Origin: an uncultured Verrucomicrobiales bacterium
GTDB lineage: Bacteria > Verrucomicrobiota > Verrucomicrobiia > Verrucomicrobiales > Akkermansiaceae
Direction of reading: 5' to 3'
Length of the DNA: 64,000 bases
Assembly: GCA_905478925.1 (NCBI GenBank)
Contig: CAJQKQ010000005.1
Span: forward strand, 25,992-89,991
The translations under genes and the position numbers were made by a program. Shown here piece by piece: positions 41,493 through 49,933 of the stretch (positions are counted from its first letter, which is position 1; the number at the start of each line of letters is the position of its first letter). Under the pieces are notes generated by a model. It saw only the letters and a program-made list of their open reading frames with translations. It was not told the DNA's origin and ran no database searches.

Positions 41493-43046
41493 ATGAAAAA
41501 ATTTACAATTATATTGATCTGTATTATGTTAATCGGTGTTTCTATAACATCAGCACAAGAATTGGTACCCGTGGGTTTACAGAAACAATTGTTGGTGGAT
41601 GATTATGTCATCGCCGAAAAGGATAATATTGCTCGCGAGTTGGGCAAACCCAGAAAAATGGGCGTGGTTATGGGGCCTAGTGTGCCAACTGATTTTCATG
41701 CTACAAAACAATTCCCTGATGGTGTAGCTCCTAGGTCAGGCGGGTATTGGGAATTCGGTAGACGCCTTTCTGTTGTCTGGAATGACAATCGCCAGTGTTT
41801 CCAGATGCTGTATCGTGCTTCGGATGAGAATGTCACTGGTTATGCCGAGTCCAAGGACGGCATACATTGGACCAAGCCATTAATATCAGATGACGGAAAG
41901 AGTAATCTTATTACATCCCGTGGAAAAACGCAAGGCACCTTCTTTGAATCTTCGTTTATGATCGACCCGACTGTTCCTTGGGGCCATTCGGAAAAATTCA
42001 AAGCTGTTTATAATCCGGGTGCTCCATATGAATGTGCGGCTGCTATAGCTCATTCATCTGACGGCATACACTGGACGGGTTACAACGGAGGAAAACCAGC
42101 TACCGGAAGAGCGGCTGATACCTATAACCAAATACTGTGGGATCCTGTCGGGAAGCGTTATATGTTCCTTACCCGGACCGACTTGGCAGCTATAGCAGGT
42201 CTAAAGGAGTCACGTTCCAGCCGTATCATGGTGCATGCCAAGGGCAATGATCTTCTGAACCATCCGACAGCCTGGAAAACTCTAGCTGAAATCAATGTGG
42301 ATCATCCTGACAATGAGGTAACCAAACAAGGGGTTCCGCTATATCAAATGGAGTCGATGTGTGCATGGGTTTATGAGAATATCTATTTCGGAATGATGCA
42401 CGTTTTGACAACTGGGGATTTGACAGGATCGGGCTACAAGGTCTCGGTAGCAGATCCCGACAAGCGTCCTGAGGAAGATGTGCTTGATTTCTATATCGGG
42501 ACAAGCAGAGACGGAAAGGATTTTGACAGGAGTTGGATCTATGCTCAAAAGCCTTTTGTCCCGCGTGGGCCGGATTACAGCTTTGACAAGGGCATGCTAC
42601 AGCCATCTTCGGAAATCATTACCCGAGGCGATGAACACCTGATCTACTATACAGGCCAGTACACCCGGCACCATAGTCCCCCTGCGGCTCGTAAAGAGAG
42701 CGGCAAGGTCGGCCTGGCTATTTTGCCATTGGATCGTTTTATTAGTCAAGGAGCTGGGGATAAGCTGGGCACAATTACTACGAAACCATTTGTGTTAGAG
42801 GGTGACACGCTACAGGTTAACGTTGATGCTGGAGATGGCAGATTCTATGCTGAGATCCTTGATGCTGATGGTGAGCCGATTCCGGGATATACAGTTAACG
42901 AAGCGAGGATATTCGGCGGTGTCGACCAGTTGAGGTTGGAGCCGTGGTGGAAGGGTCAAAAAGACCTGTCATCACTTGAAGGTAAGACAATACGCCTGAA
43001 GTTCTATCTTCTCAAGGCGAAAGTTTATGCGTTTCAAATAAAATAG
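41493..43046 (+). CDS. Secreted five-bladed beta-propeller (GH32/43-like) protein A
   Basis: A 517-residue secreted protein (signal peptide about 1-21) built of propeller blades with repeated SxDGIHW motifs (SKDGIHWTKP, SSDGIHWTGY, TSRDGKDF). This fits the GH32/GH43 furanosidase-like superfamily common in polysaccharide-degrading Planctomycetes and Bacteroidetes. The C-terminal about 90 residues form an extra beta-sandwich (LRLEPWWKGQKDL). Catalytic acids cannot be assigned with confidence, so activity is inferred only. The AT-rich codon use (about 45% GC in a sampled stretch) differs strongly from its neighbours. AGAGGAAA provides the RBS. Confidence 0.7.
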   Translation: MKKFTIILICIMLIGVSITSAQELVPVGLQKQLLVDDYVIAEKDNIARELGKPRKMGVVMGPSVPTDFHATKQFPDGVAPRSGGYWEFGRRLSVVWNDNRQCFQMLYRASDENVTGYAESKDGIHWTKPLISDDGKSNLITSRGKTQGTFFESSFMIDPTVPWGHSEKFKAVYNPGAPYECAAAIAHSSDGIHWTGYNGGKPATGRAADTYNQILWDPVGKRYMFLTRTDLAAIAGLKESRSSRIMVHAKGNDLLNHPTAWKTLAEINVDHPDNEVTKQGVPLYQMESMCAWVYENIYFGMMHVLTTGDLTGSGYKVSVADPDKRPEEDVLDFYIGTSRDGKDFDRSWIYAQKPFVPRGPDYSFDKGMLQPSSEIITRGDEHLIYYTGQYTRHHSPPAARKESGKVGLAILPLDRFISQGAGDKLGTITTKPFVLEGDTLQVNVDAGDGRFYAEILDADGEPIPGYTVNEARIFGGVDQLRLEPWWKGQKDLSSLEGKTIRLKFYLLKAKVYAFQIK

Positions 43047-43078
43047 ATTGCCAAGGTAAACCTCAGAATGATTATGCA

Positions 43079-44494
43079 ATGATAAAAACTAGATACTCAA
43101 TCCTTATCGTATATGTGCTCGCAATTTATTCATGTATTGGCCAAAGTGAACAAACAACCCGCACTAAGTATCTGCTTTTAAATAATAAAGTAATAGAAAA
43201 AGTTAAAAATACAAAGCTTACTGTTGGCGTTGTGAAAAAGCACCCCTCTAATCCCTTGTTTGTAGAAGATAAACCTTGGGAACAACGGTTTGATAATCTA
43301 TATGGAAACGTAATATATGACGAGGAAGATGAATTATATAAATGTTGGTATAGTCCTTTCGTGATTGACAATTCAGCCAAAGGGATGTCCTTGAAAGAAC
43401 GTGAGAAGGGTTATGATGCTCCGGATGAACGAGAGATGGCTATCTGCTATGCCACCTCCAAAGATGGAATCCATTGGGAAAAACCTAATCTGGGATTAGT
43501 TGATTTTGGAGGAAATAAGAATAATAATATTATTTGGCGTGGAAAAGGCCAAAGCGGAGATCATTGGGCAGGGCCTCATGGAGCAGGTGTTTTTAAAGAT
43601 GTACATGAAAAAGATCCTAATCGTAGATATAAAGCTTTATTTAAAATTGAGGAATTATCTATAGGATTCTCCAAGGATGGTTTGCACTGGGACGAGTATC
43701 AGCCATGCGAAGGAGATGTGACGGTAGCGGGAGACACGCACAATAATGCTCTTTGGGCGCCAACCTTAAATAAGTACGTTGGTATTACACGGACTTGGGG
43801 GAGTATGGGAAGAGAGGTAGTCCGGGTTGAAAGTGATGACTTTATTCACTGGACAAAAGAGGAAGTCGTATTGGAAGGGCTGGATAAAAACCTGCAACCT
43901 TACGCTATGCCGGTATTTTATTATGGTGGCGTATATTTAGGATTAGTAGCTATTCATAATCAAAAAACAGACAGGGTGCATACGGAATTGACATGGAGCC
44001 CGGACACAAAAAAATGGTATCGTATTTCTCCCGGAACACCATTAATTCCTTTGTCCGACAAAAAATTGGATTACGATTATGGTTGTGTTTATGCATGCGC
44101 TTATCCTGTTTTCGAAAAAGATGAGATAAAATTATACTATGGTGGTAGTGATTGGTTGCATTTTGGATGGCGCAGTGGGGCATTGTCTTTGGCTACATTA
44201 AGGCCTGATGGTTTTGCCGGTTATGAAGCTCAATCTAAGATCGCGATGGTTGTTACTAAAAGTATTCCTTACGATGGAGGGGGTATCCGTATCAATGCTG
44301 ATATAAATGAAGGAGGTCATATGATTGTGAGGGTGCTAGATGAGGATGGAAAAGCGTTAGCGAAAACAGAGAAGCTATCAGCTGATTTGATGAATACTGA
44401 ATTGCAATTTGACAGGGAGATTAAGAATGGAAGCATCTCGCTACAGTTTGATTTCGTCAATGCAAAGGTCTATTCGTTTGATTTAGAAAAGTAA
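43079..44494 (+). CDS. Secreted five-bladed beta-propeller (GH32/43-like) protein B
   Basis: A 471-residue paralogue of the upstream gene with the same blade motifs (TSKDGIHWEKP, SKDGLHWDEY, SDDFIHWTKE) and the same C-terminal beta-sandwich ending VNAKVYSFDLEK. The signal peptide ends near YSC, a possible but atypical lipobox. It is even more AT-rich (about 38% GC in a sampled stretch). The 32-bp gap suggests one transcript with protein A, and the pair looks like a cluster for an oligosaccharide taken up from outside. Confidence 0.7.
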   Translation: MIKTRYSILIVYVLAIYSCIGQSEQTTRTKYLLLNNKVIEKVKNTKLTVGVVKKHPSNPLFVEDKPWEQRFDNLYGNVIYDEEDELYKCWYSPFVIDNSAKGMSLKEREKGYDAPDEREMAICYATSKDGIHWEKPNLGLVDFGGNKNNNIIWRGKGQSGDHWAGPHGAGVFKDVHEKDPNRRYKALFKIEELSIGFSKDGLHWDEYQPCEGDVTVAGDTHNNALWAPTLNKYVGITRTWGSMGREVVRVESDDFIHWTKEEVVLEGLDKNLQPYAMPVFYYGGVYLGLVAIHNQKTDRVHTELTWSPDTKKWYRISPGTPLIPLSDKKLDYDYGCVYACAYPVFEKDEIKLYYGGSDWLHFGWRSGALSLATLRPDGFAGYEAQSKIAMVVTKSIPYDGGGIRINADINEGGHMIVRVLDEDGKALAKTEKLSADLMNTELQFDREIKNGSISLQFDFVNAKVYSFDLEK

Positions 44495-44678
44495 GCATAC
44501 TTTATAACTTTGATAATATCGATGTGATAAAAACAAAGTAAACGTCCTATATTCGTCCCCCCGGGGTTGCTCCGTTGGGTTCGAGAACGACCGTGTTTCC
44601 GGACTGGTTGAGATCGTAGCCCGCTCTCCGGCCATGCAAGGATTGGTTTGGCAGGAGAGAAAGGGGTCAGTATCGACT

Positions 44679-46682
44679 CTATTTGATCGTTTCGATAATG
44701 ACACCTCCGGTTGAGATGGCGTGGGATTTTGACGGTGAGGTGTCGGGATGCCAAGGGCCGATGTTCTCGTCCAAGGGTAGGTCGATCATTGCTTCCATGT
44801 TCTCGGATGCATGAGTCATTTCCGGGCCGGTATAGAGGGCGGTGGGGGTGAGTCGAACCCAGTCGATGAGACCTGCGAAGTGGGAGTCAGCTTCGCCTTG
44901 ACCGTTCACGTCTCCTCCGATGATGAGGGGGAGTTGGTTGTCCTTCAATTCACCTTGGTGACTTGCGGAAGCGACGAGCTTTCCGTCGAGGTAGAGGCGG
45001 GCTTCAGTGCCGTCATAGACTCCGGCGATCTCGTGCCACGTGTCGACATTGAGGAGAGGCGTATCTGACAAGGCGTTCAGATATTCCCCTCCGATGAAGA
45101 TGCTGAATTGCGGGCGCCCATCGGTGATGAAAATCCCGTATCCCGAACCCTCGGTCTTGGTGACAAGGCCGGTGCGCTCGGCAAAGGACTCTGCTTTGAA
45201 GCGACACTCCAAAGTCACTTCCTGGGTGACCTTGAAACGATTCGAAGGAATGGAAAGCGTCTGGGTGGTACCATTGAATCGAGCGGCTCCGTTGGGCTGG
45301 GCCTCGTTTTGGGTGAGTTGGAGGTCGAGGGGGACGCTGAGGGTGCGTCGTGGGATTTCGTAAGAAAACCCTTTGGCGAGGTATTCCGTATCGAGGTTGA
45401 ACGATGGGCTGATGAAGCTGCCTTTGGTCGTATTCGAATTCCAGGAAAGGGCAAAAGTGAAGTCCTGCGACTCTCCTGGCTTGATGGTCGCGTGGTGGTG
45501 ACCCGGCTGACAAGTGAATGCGGAGCCGGGCGTGGCTTGGGAGAGGACGGTGGCGATCGCACGGTCGCTGGGATTGGTGAGGGTCACCGTCACATTGTGC
45601 TGGCCGCCTTGATCGCTTTTGAGAGGGAGCGGCGGTGTGATTTTAACGGCTGAGCTCTTGACTCGATTCACCTGGGCAATGAGGTCGCCGGTGATTTCGC
45701 GAACGTCCAGAACTTCGCCAACGGGAACGGCGGCGAGAGAAATGCGGTCCTTGCGAACGGTGACGATGTCGTAGTGATGGAGGTAGCCGGCTTGCGGGAT
45801 AGCTCCTGACTGGCCACCGCCGGTGGTCGCAAGTGTGACATACTCGATGCCATCGCGCGGGCCATCGTATCGCATGGTGTGAACATGACCGGCGAAAACG
45901 GCGGAAACATTGCCGGCTTCCTTGAGGCGTGTGTGAACTTTTTCCCAGTCGTCGCCATAGCCACGCCCTAGCCAGCGGGGGTGATGGAGGAAGACGAAGA
46001 CGTGCTCGGCGTCTTTTGATTTGTTGAGAGTTTGATCAAGCCAGGTGAATTGCTCGGGGCTGATTTTTTGAGCGGCGGGTTTGCCAAAGGTTTTCTCGCC
46101 GGTGGCGGGATCACCTTCGTCGGAATAGAGAACAACAAACCAAGAGTTTTTGTGGGCGAAGGCATACCAAAGTGGACCGAAGTGCATCTCGTAAGCGGTT
46201 TCCATTTCGCCTTCGGGTTTCTGGGATTTGTCTTTTCCCCGCCAGTAGATGTCATGGTTTCCGGCGACGGGGAACCAGGGACACGCGAGTTCGTTCATGA
46301 TGGATTTGAATTCCTTCATCTGTTTCATCCAAGCGTCCTCGGTGGAGTAGCCGTTGACGAGGTCGCCGACGGTCATGACGAAGTCAGGTTCGAGGAGGTT
46401 GGTGTCGCGGACGGCATCAGCGAGGATGGAAACTCCGCTGTCGGGCCCTCCGGTGCGGTCACCGAAGACGACGAAGGTGAAGGCGTCTTTTTGGTTGGGG
46501 AGGGGTAGCTTGACCTTACTCTTGCGCGAGGTGTCGAAACGGTCTGCTGTCGGCTCCACGGTTGCGTGTTTGTCACCATGACGATGGAGGTGATGGTGGT
46601 GCCCGATGTTGGGATTGATTGGGAGTGGGTCGGCGAGAGCGGCTGAAAAGGAAAGGCCGAGAGCGAAGATGAAAAGCTTCAT
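44679..46682 (-). CDS. Secreted metallophosphoesterase with LamG domain
   Basis: A 667-residue secreted enzyme: signal peptide (about 1-17), a His-rich stretch (HHHHLHRH), then a calcineurin-like phosphoesterase domain with FGDRTGG, GDLVNG, AGNHDIYW, LHHPRW and GHVHTMRYD. The C-terminal 200 residues form a concanavalin/LamG-type beta-sandwich (RFKVTQEVTLECRFKAESF; LYLDGKLVASASHQG). Such proteins hydrolyse phosphoesters outside the cell, possibly on carbohydrates. The ATG at 46682 (MKLFIF) gives the best signal peptide; ATG at 46700 is also possible. Confidence 0.85.
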   Translation of the reverse strand: MKLFIFALGLSFSAALADPLPINPNIGHHHHLHRHGDKHATVEPTADRFDTSRKSKVKLPLPNQKDAFTFVVFGDRTGGPDSGVSILADAVRDTNLLEPDFVMTVGDLVNGYSTEDAWMKQMKEFKSIMNELACPWFPVAGNHDIYWRGKDKSQKPEGEMETAYEMHFGPLWYAFAHKNSWFVVLYSDEGDPATGEKTFGKPAAQKISPEQFTWLDQTLNKSKDAEHVFVFLHHPRWLGRGYGDDWEKVHTRLKEAGNVSAVFAGHVHTMRYDGPRDGIEYVTLATTGGGQSGAIPQAGYLHHYDIVTVRKDRISLAAVPVGEVLDVREITGDLIAQVNRVKSSAVKITPPLPLKSDQGGQHNVTVTLTNPSDRAIATVLSQATPGSAFTCQPGHHHATIKPGESQDFTFALSWNSNTTKGSFISPSFNLDTEYLAKGFSYEIPRRTLSVPLDLQLTQNEAQPNGAARFNGTTQTLSIPSNRFKVTQEVTLECRFKAESFAERTGLVTKTEGSGYGIFITDGRPQFSIFIGGEYLNALSDTPLLNVDTWHEIAGVYDGTEARLYLDGKLVASASHQGELKDNQLPLIIGGDVNGQGEADSHFAGLIDWVRLTPTALYTGPEMTHASENMEAMIDLPLDENIGPWHPDTSPSKSHAISTGGVIIETIK

Positions 46683-46854
46683 GGCTAGGATACTGCCCAT
46701 TCTTTGAAAAACTTCCCGATCTTTTTTCATGTTCGAAGGGACGGATTCAAAGAGACGCACTTTATGGCAAGATTCTTCTCGACGGGGTGCTGGGAGGCGT
46801 TTTTTGGTGGGTGAAGCGGCAAGCCGGAGCAGGCGGGACGGAGGGGGCAAGGGT

Positions 46855-47248
46855 ATGAAAAAGGCGCGGTTTTCATCCCCGTGGAAGGGTTCCCATGAGA
46901 AACCGGTGATCTACCACTGTATTTCGCGGGTGGTGGAGCGGCGGTTCGCCTTCGGGGCGGAGGAAGCGAGCGGAGCGAGATAGACAGCCTGTAAGGCTGC
47001 CCGAAGGGTGGCGGCGGGTGCCGTCATCAAAAGGAACAGTTCCGGGCGCTGATGCGGATAATGAAGAGAGAGGAGGGAGCGGCGACTGAAAGTCACCGCT
47101 ACGGTGGCGAAGATGCCGGGTGCGATATTTTACGGATGGGGCGGTGATCGGGAGCAGGGAATTCGAGAACGAGGCTTTTGACGGGGCGCGAGAGCGGTTT
47201 TCCGGGAAAGGGAAGGATGGCGCGCGGCCTCGACGTGCAGTGGAATGA
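46855..47248 (+). pseudogene. Broken REP-associated tyrosine transposase (RAYT)
   Basis: Remains of a Y1-type (PF01797) transposase. The N-terminal piece (46855-46983) reads MKKARFSS... EKPVIYHCISRVVERRFAFG, then is interrupted by about 60 bp of foreign repeat-like DNA. A fragment EQFRALMRIMKREEGA follows near 47035. A C-terminal piece in another frame reads VRYFTDGAVIGSREF, EAFDGARERF and KDGARP, ending at 47248. The central catalytic section is missing, so it is dead. A REP-like 24-mer (47081-47104) lies inside it. Confidence 0.8.
47081..47104. repeat. REP-like 24-mer, copy 1
   Basis: The sequence GCGACTGAAAGTCACCGCTA (core) is identical over 24 nt to 54305-54328. GACTGAAAGTC forms a palindrome. 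It lies inside the broken RAYT gene, as expected for REP sequences mobilised by RAYT proteins. Confidence 0.75.
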
Positions 47249-47421
47249 TCCGAAATCGCGTGATTAAGGAAATCTTCACAGCAAAGTCGCAGAGGTCGCA
47301 GAGGGTCGCAAAGCGGATCCTCTGATATCTGGTCTCTGTAGTCTTGATTCGATTTTGAAGTTTAGAGTTTAAGGTTTGAAATTTCAGGCTGCAGCCTCTT
47401 GAATCCGCCCGTCCCAGACCC

Positions 47422-48648
47422 ATGGCACTGATCGTCCAAAAATATGGTGGAACCTCCGTTGGCTCCATCGACCGCATCCGTAACGTCGCCGCACGCATGA
47501 AGCGTACGCGCGACGAGGGGAACCGTGTCGCTGCCGTGGTTTCGGCAATGGGTGGAGTGACCGACAAGCTTATCGGCATGGCGAATGAGCTTTGCGATGA
47601 TCCGGCCGAGCGCGAGTTGGATGTCCTGCTCGCGACCGGCGAGCAGCAATCGATTGCCCTAGTTTCCATGGCACTGCATGGGCTCGGGGTTGAAGCAGCA
47701 TCGATCACCGGCAGGCAGGCGGGGATTTTCACCACCGGCAGCCATACTCGTGGCCGGATCTCGAATATGGATCCCTCGCTGATGAACCGCTTTCTGGAGG
47801 AGGGCAAGACGCTCGTCGTCGCGGGCTTTCAGGGCATCACACTCGATGGAATGGTCCACACGCTGGGTCGTGGTGGCTCCGACCTCACCGCGATCGCCGT
47901 TGCCGCCGCGCTCAAGGCGGATGTCTGCCAGATTCTCACGGATGTTGACGGTGTCTACACCTGCGATCCGCGCATCGTGAAGAACGCCCGCAAGCTGCCG
48001 GAAATTTCCTATGATGAGATGTTGGAAATGGCTTCTTCCGGCTCCAAGGTGATGCAGTCACGCTCCGTCGAGTTTGCAAAAAAGTTCGGCGTAATTTTCG
48101 AGGTTCGATCCTCACTCAATGATAACCCAGGAACACTTGTGCTAGAAGAACATCCCAACATGGAAAACGTTGTCATCCGCGGAATTTCGATCGAGCGCTC
48201 GCAGGCGCGCGTCACGATTTCCGGCATTCCTGATCATCCCGGCAAGTCAGGAAAGATCCTTGGTGCGCTTGCGGATGCGGAGATCAACCTCGACATGATC
48301 GTCTCGAACATTTCCAACGACGACCGCTCGAAGCATTCCTTCACGATGCACTCAAACGATCTAGGAAAAGCCCAGGCAGCGCTCAAGCCCGTCCTTGCAG
48401 GGCTTTCCCCCGACGCGAAGATCGAGACCGAGGCCGGGATCGCCAAGCTCTCGGCCGTCGGCATTGGCATGCGCTCGCATTCGGGTGTCGCCGCGATGAT
48501 GTTCAAAGCGCTCGGGGAAAAGGGTATCAACATCGGCATGATCTCGACCTCGGAAATCAAGATCGCGGTCACGGTTGATGAGATCCACATCGAGGATGCG
48601 GCAAGAGCCGTCCACGATGTATTCGGACTGGATAAGGAACCGGTTTAG
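47422..48648 (+). CDS. lysC: Aspartate kinase
   Basis: A 408-residue monofunctional aspartokinase phosphorylating aspartate, the first step to lysine, threonine and methionine. N-terminal LIVQKYGGTSVGSIDRIRNVA and later GFQGITLDGMVHTLGRGGSDLTA and LTDVDGVYTCDPR are family signatures, and the last 150 residues hold two ACT domains for feedback control. No lysine riboswitch-like structure is visible upstream, only AT-rich spacer DNA and microrepeats. Confidence 0.97.
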   Translation: MALIVQKYGGTSVGSIDRIRNVAARMKRTRDEGNRVAAVVSAMGGVTDKLIGMANELCDDPAERELDVLLATGEQQSIALVSMALHGLGVEAASITGRQAGIFTTGSHTRGRISNMDPSLMNRFLEEGKTLVVAGFQGITLDGMVHTLGRGGSDLTAIAVAAALKADVCQILTDVDGVYTCDPRIVKNARKLPEISYDEMLEMASSGSKVMQSRSVEFAKKFGVIFEVRSSLNDNPGTLVLEEHPNMENVVIRGISIERSQARVTISGIPDHPGKSGKILGALADAEINLDMIVSNISNDDRSKHSFTMHSNDLGKAQAALKPVLAGLSPDAKIETEAGIAKLSAVGIGMRSHSGVAAMMFKALGEKGINIGMISTSEIKIAVTVDEIHIEDAARAVHDVFGLDKEPV

Positions 48649-48650
48649 TC

Positions 48651-48812
48651 CAAGGAGTGGCTGCACTCTGCTGCCAACCGGAGCGCAGCGGAGATAGAGG
48701 GGCAGGAGAATTAGAACTCATCCCTTAAATAAGAACGGAGGAATAGGCTGGTTTTCAGGGCACTAGGGAAGAGTGCTTGGGTTGTTGGGCAGCAGAATGC
48801 AGCCCCTCCTTG
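48651..48812. repeat. Large inverted-repeat element between convergent lysC and CAP-domain gene
   Basis: Two 25-bp arms (48651-48675 and inverted 48788-48812; GGCTGCACTCTGCTGCC versus GGCTGCATTCTGCTGCC, 23 of 25 matching) separated by 112 bp. The arms begin and end 2-3 bp from the two stop codons, exactly filling the convergent spacer. It may be a bidirectional terminator or another non-autonomous element. Confidence 0.75.
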
Positions 48813-48815
48813 CGC

Positions 48816-49874
48816 CTAATAAAGCTCCACGAGGTAGCCCTCACGGACTCCGCCGCCTTTCACGCGCACCCAGTAGAGCCCCCTGCCTGTGATGGGTTGC
48901 GGTTGGGGTTCGAAGTTAATTGCGTTCTGGTAGGTGGAAATGAACTCCACGGGAAGAGCTTTTCCGGGTATTTCTTCGCTGCTTGAGAATTTTTTTTGTG
49001 GGCGTTTTCGCAGCTTGTAGACCTCCACCTTGATGTCCGCTGTGGAAGGTGCTCTTTCCGTCAGATACAGTGACCAAGCATTGCCGTGCAGGTATTCTTT
49101 GGGGAAAAAACCTTTTCCCGGATACGCCCAGCTGTCTCTGGGTTTTTTTCCACCCGACGAGTCCATCGATATCATCCCGGAATACCGATCGGCCTCCCCG
49201 AAACCGGTTTTTCCCATAGGTGGATTCAAGCACCAGCGACGATGCCCGCGGGCTTTTCGGTTGTTGCTTCCACCATCGTTTATGTATTGCTTGACGCTTG
49301 CGAACATGCCTCCTCCGGCTGCGAGATTGCACAGGTTCGTTGAATGGCCGAGACTGTGTGAGAGCCCACCGTGCTTCTTGCATGCCTCTGCTGCGTCAGT
49401 GGCTTGCTCCACCATTTTTGGATCGGCCTCGACATCGTCGGGAACGCCACACAGGTAGCGGTACATGTTGAGTTGGTTCACGGTCTTCTGCTGATCGCGG
49501 TCGATGCCGTTCGGAGCGTCACGGCTTTTGATTTTCCTGAGGCGATCCCTGATCTCTTGCTTGGTCCTGGGGTAGAGACGGGACGAAGCTTCGCCGAGAT
49601 GCTCCGTTTCTGGCTCTGCCGTATCGGGTTCCTCCGGTTCCCAGTTCTTCAAATAGGTAATGTCGGAATCGGAAAGGACACGGAAGGCGATCTCTGAGAG
49701 GCGGCCTGTTTTCCTCGATGCCACTGTCGTTTTTTCAAGGTCTTCATCGATGGCGATGACACGACCTTCAAACGAGCGTCCGGTCTTGTCAGTGAAAGTA
49801 TGCCATTCCTCCGCTGCGTTCAGGGGAAGGGATGCGACCATCAGGCAGGCCAGATGGATGATGGGATTTTTCAT
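48816..49874 (-). CDS. Secreted CAP/SCP-domain protein with SHD1-like N-terminus
   Basis: A 352-residue secreted protein (signal peptide about 1-19). Residues about 22-75 (EWHTFTDKTGRSFEGRVIAI...IAFRVLSDSDITYL) match the SHD1-like domain common in planctomycetal and verrucomicrobial secreted proteins. The central part (NQLNMYRYLCGVP; HGGLSHSLGHSTNLC; HRRWCLNPPMGKTGFG) is a CAP/SCP-PR1-like domain. The C-terminus is Pro/Arg-rich with a beta-domain. ATG at 49874 is chosen because it precedes the signal peptide. Function is unknown; binding or protease-like roles are only guesses. Confidence 0.75.
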   Translation of the reverse strand: MKNPIIHLACLMVASLPLNAAEEWHTFTDKTGRSFEGRVIAIDEDLEKTTVASRKTGRLSEIAFRVLSDSDITYLKNWEPEEPDTAEPETEHLGEASSRLYPRTKQEIRDRLRKIKSRDAPNGIDRDQQKTVNQLNMYRYLCGVPDDVEADPKMVEQATDAAEACKKHGGLSHSLGHSTNLCNLAAGGGMFASVKQYINDGGSNNRKARGHRRWCLNPPMGKTGFGEADRYSGMISMDSSGGKKPRDSWAYPGKGFFPKEYLHGNAWSLYLTERAPSTADIKVEVYKLRKRPQKKFSSSEEIPGKALPVEFISTYQNAINFEPQPQPITGRGLYWVRVKGGGVREGYLVELY

Positions 49875-49933
49875 TTGTCTTATGACAATATGGTGTGCTT
49901 GCGAATGATGGTAATCCGGTTTCATGCCTGCGA

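Noticed and set aside
47249..47421. Lysine riboswitch upstream of lysC
   Set aside because: The spacer holds microrepeats and AT-rich text but no conserved L-box core or aptamer-like stems that I can see.
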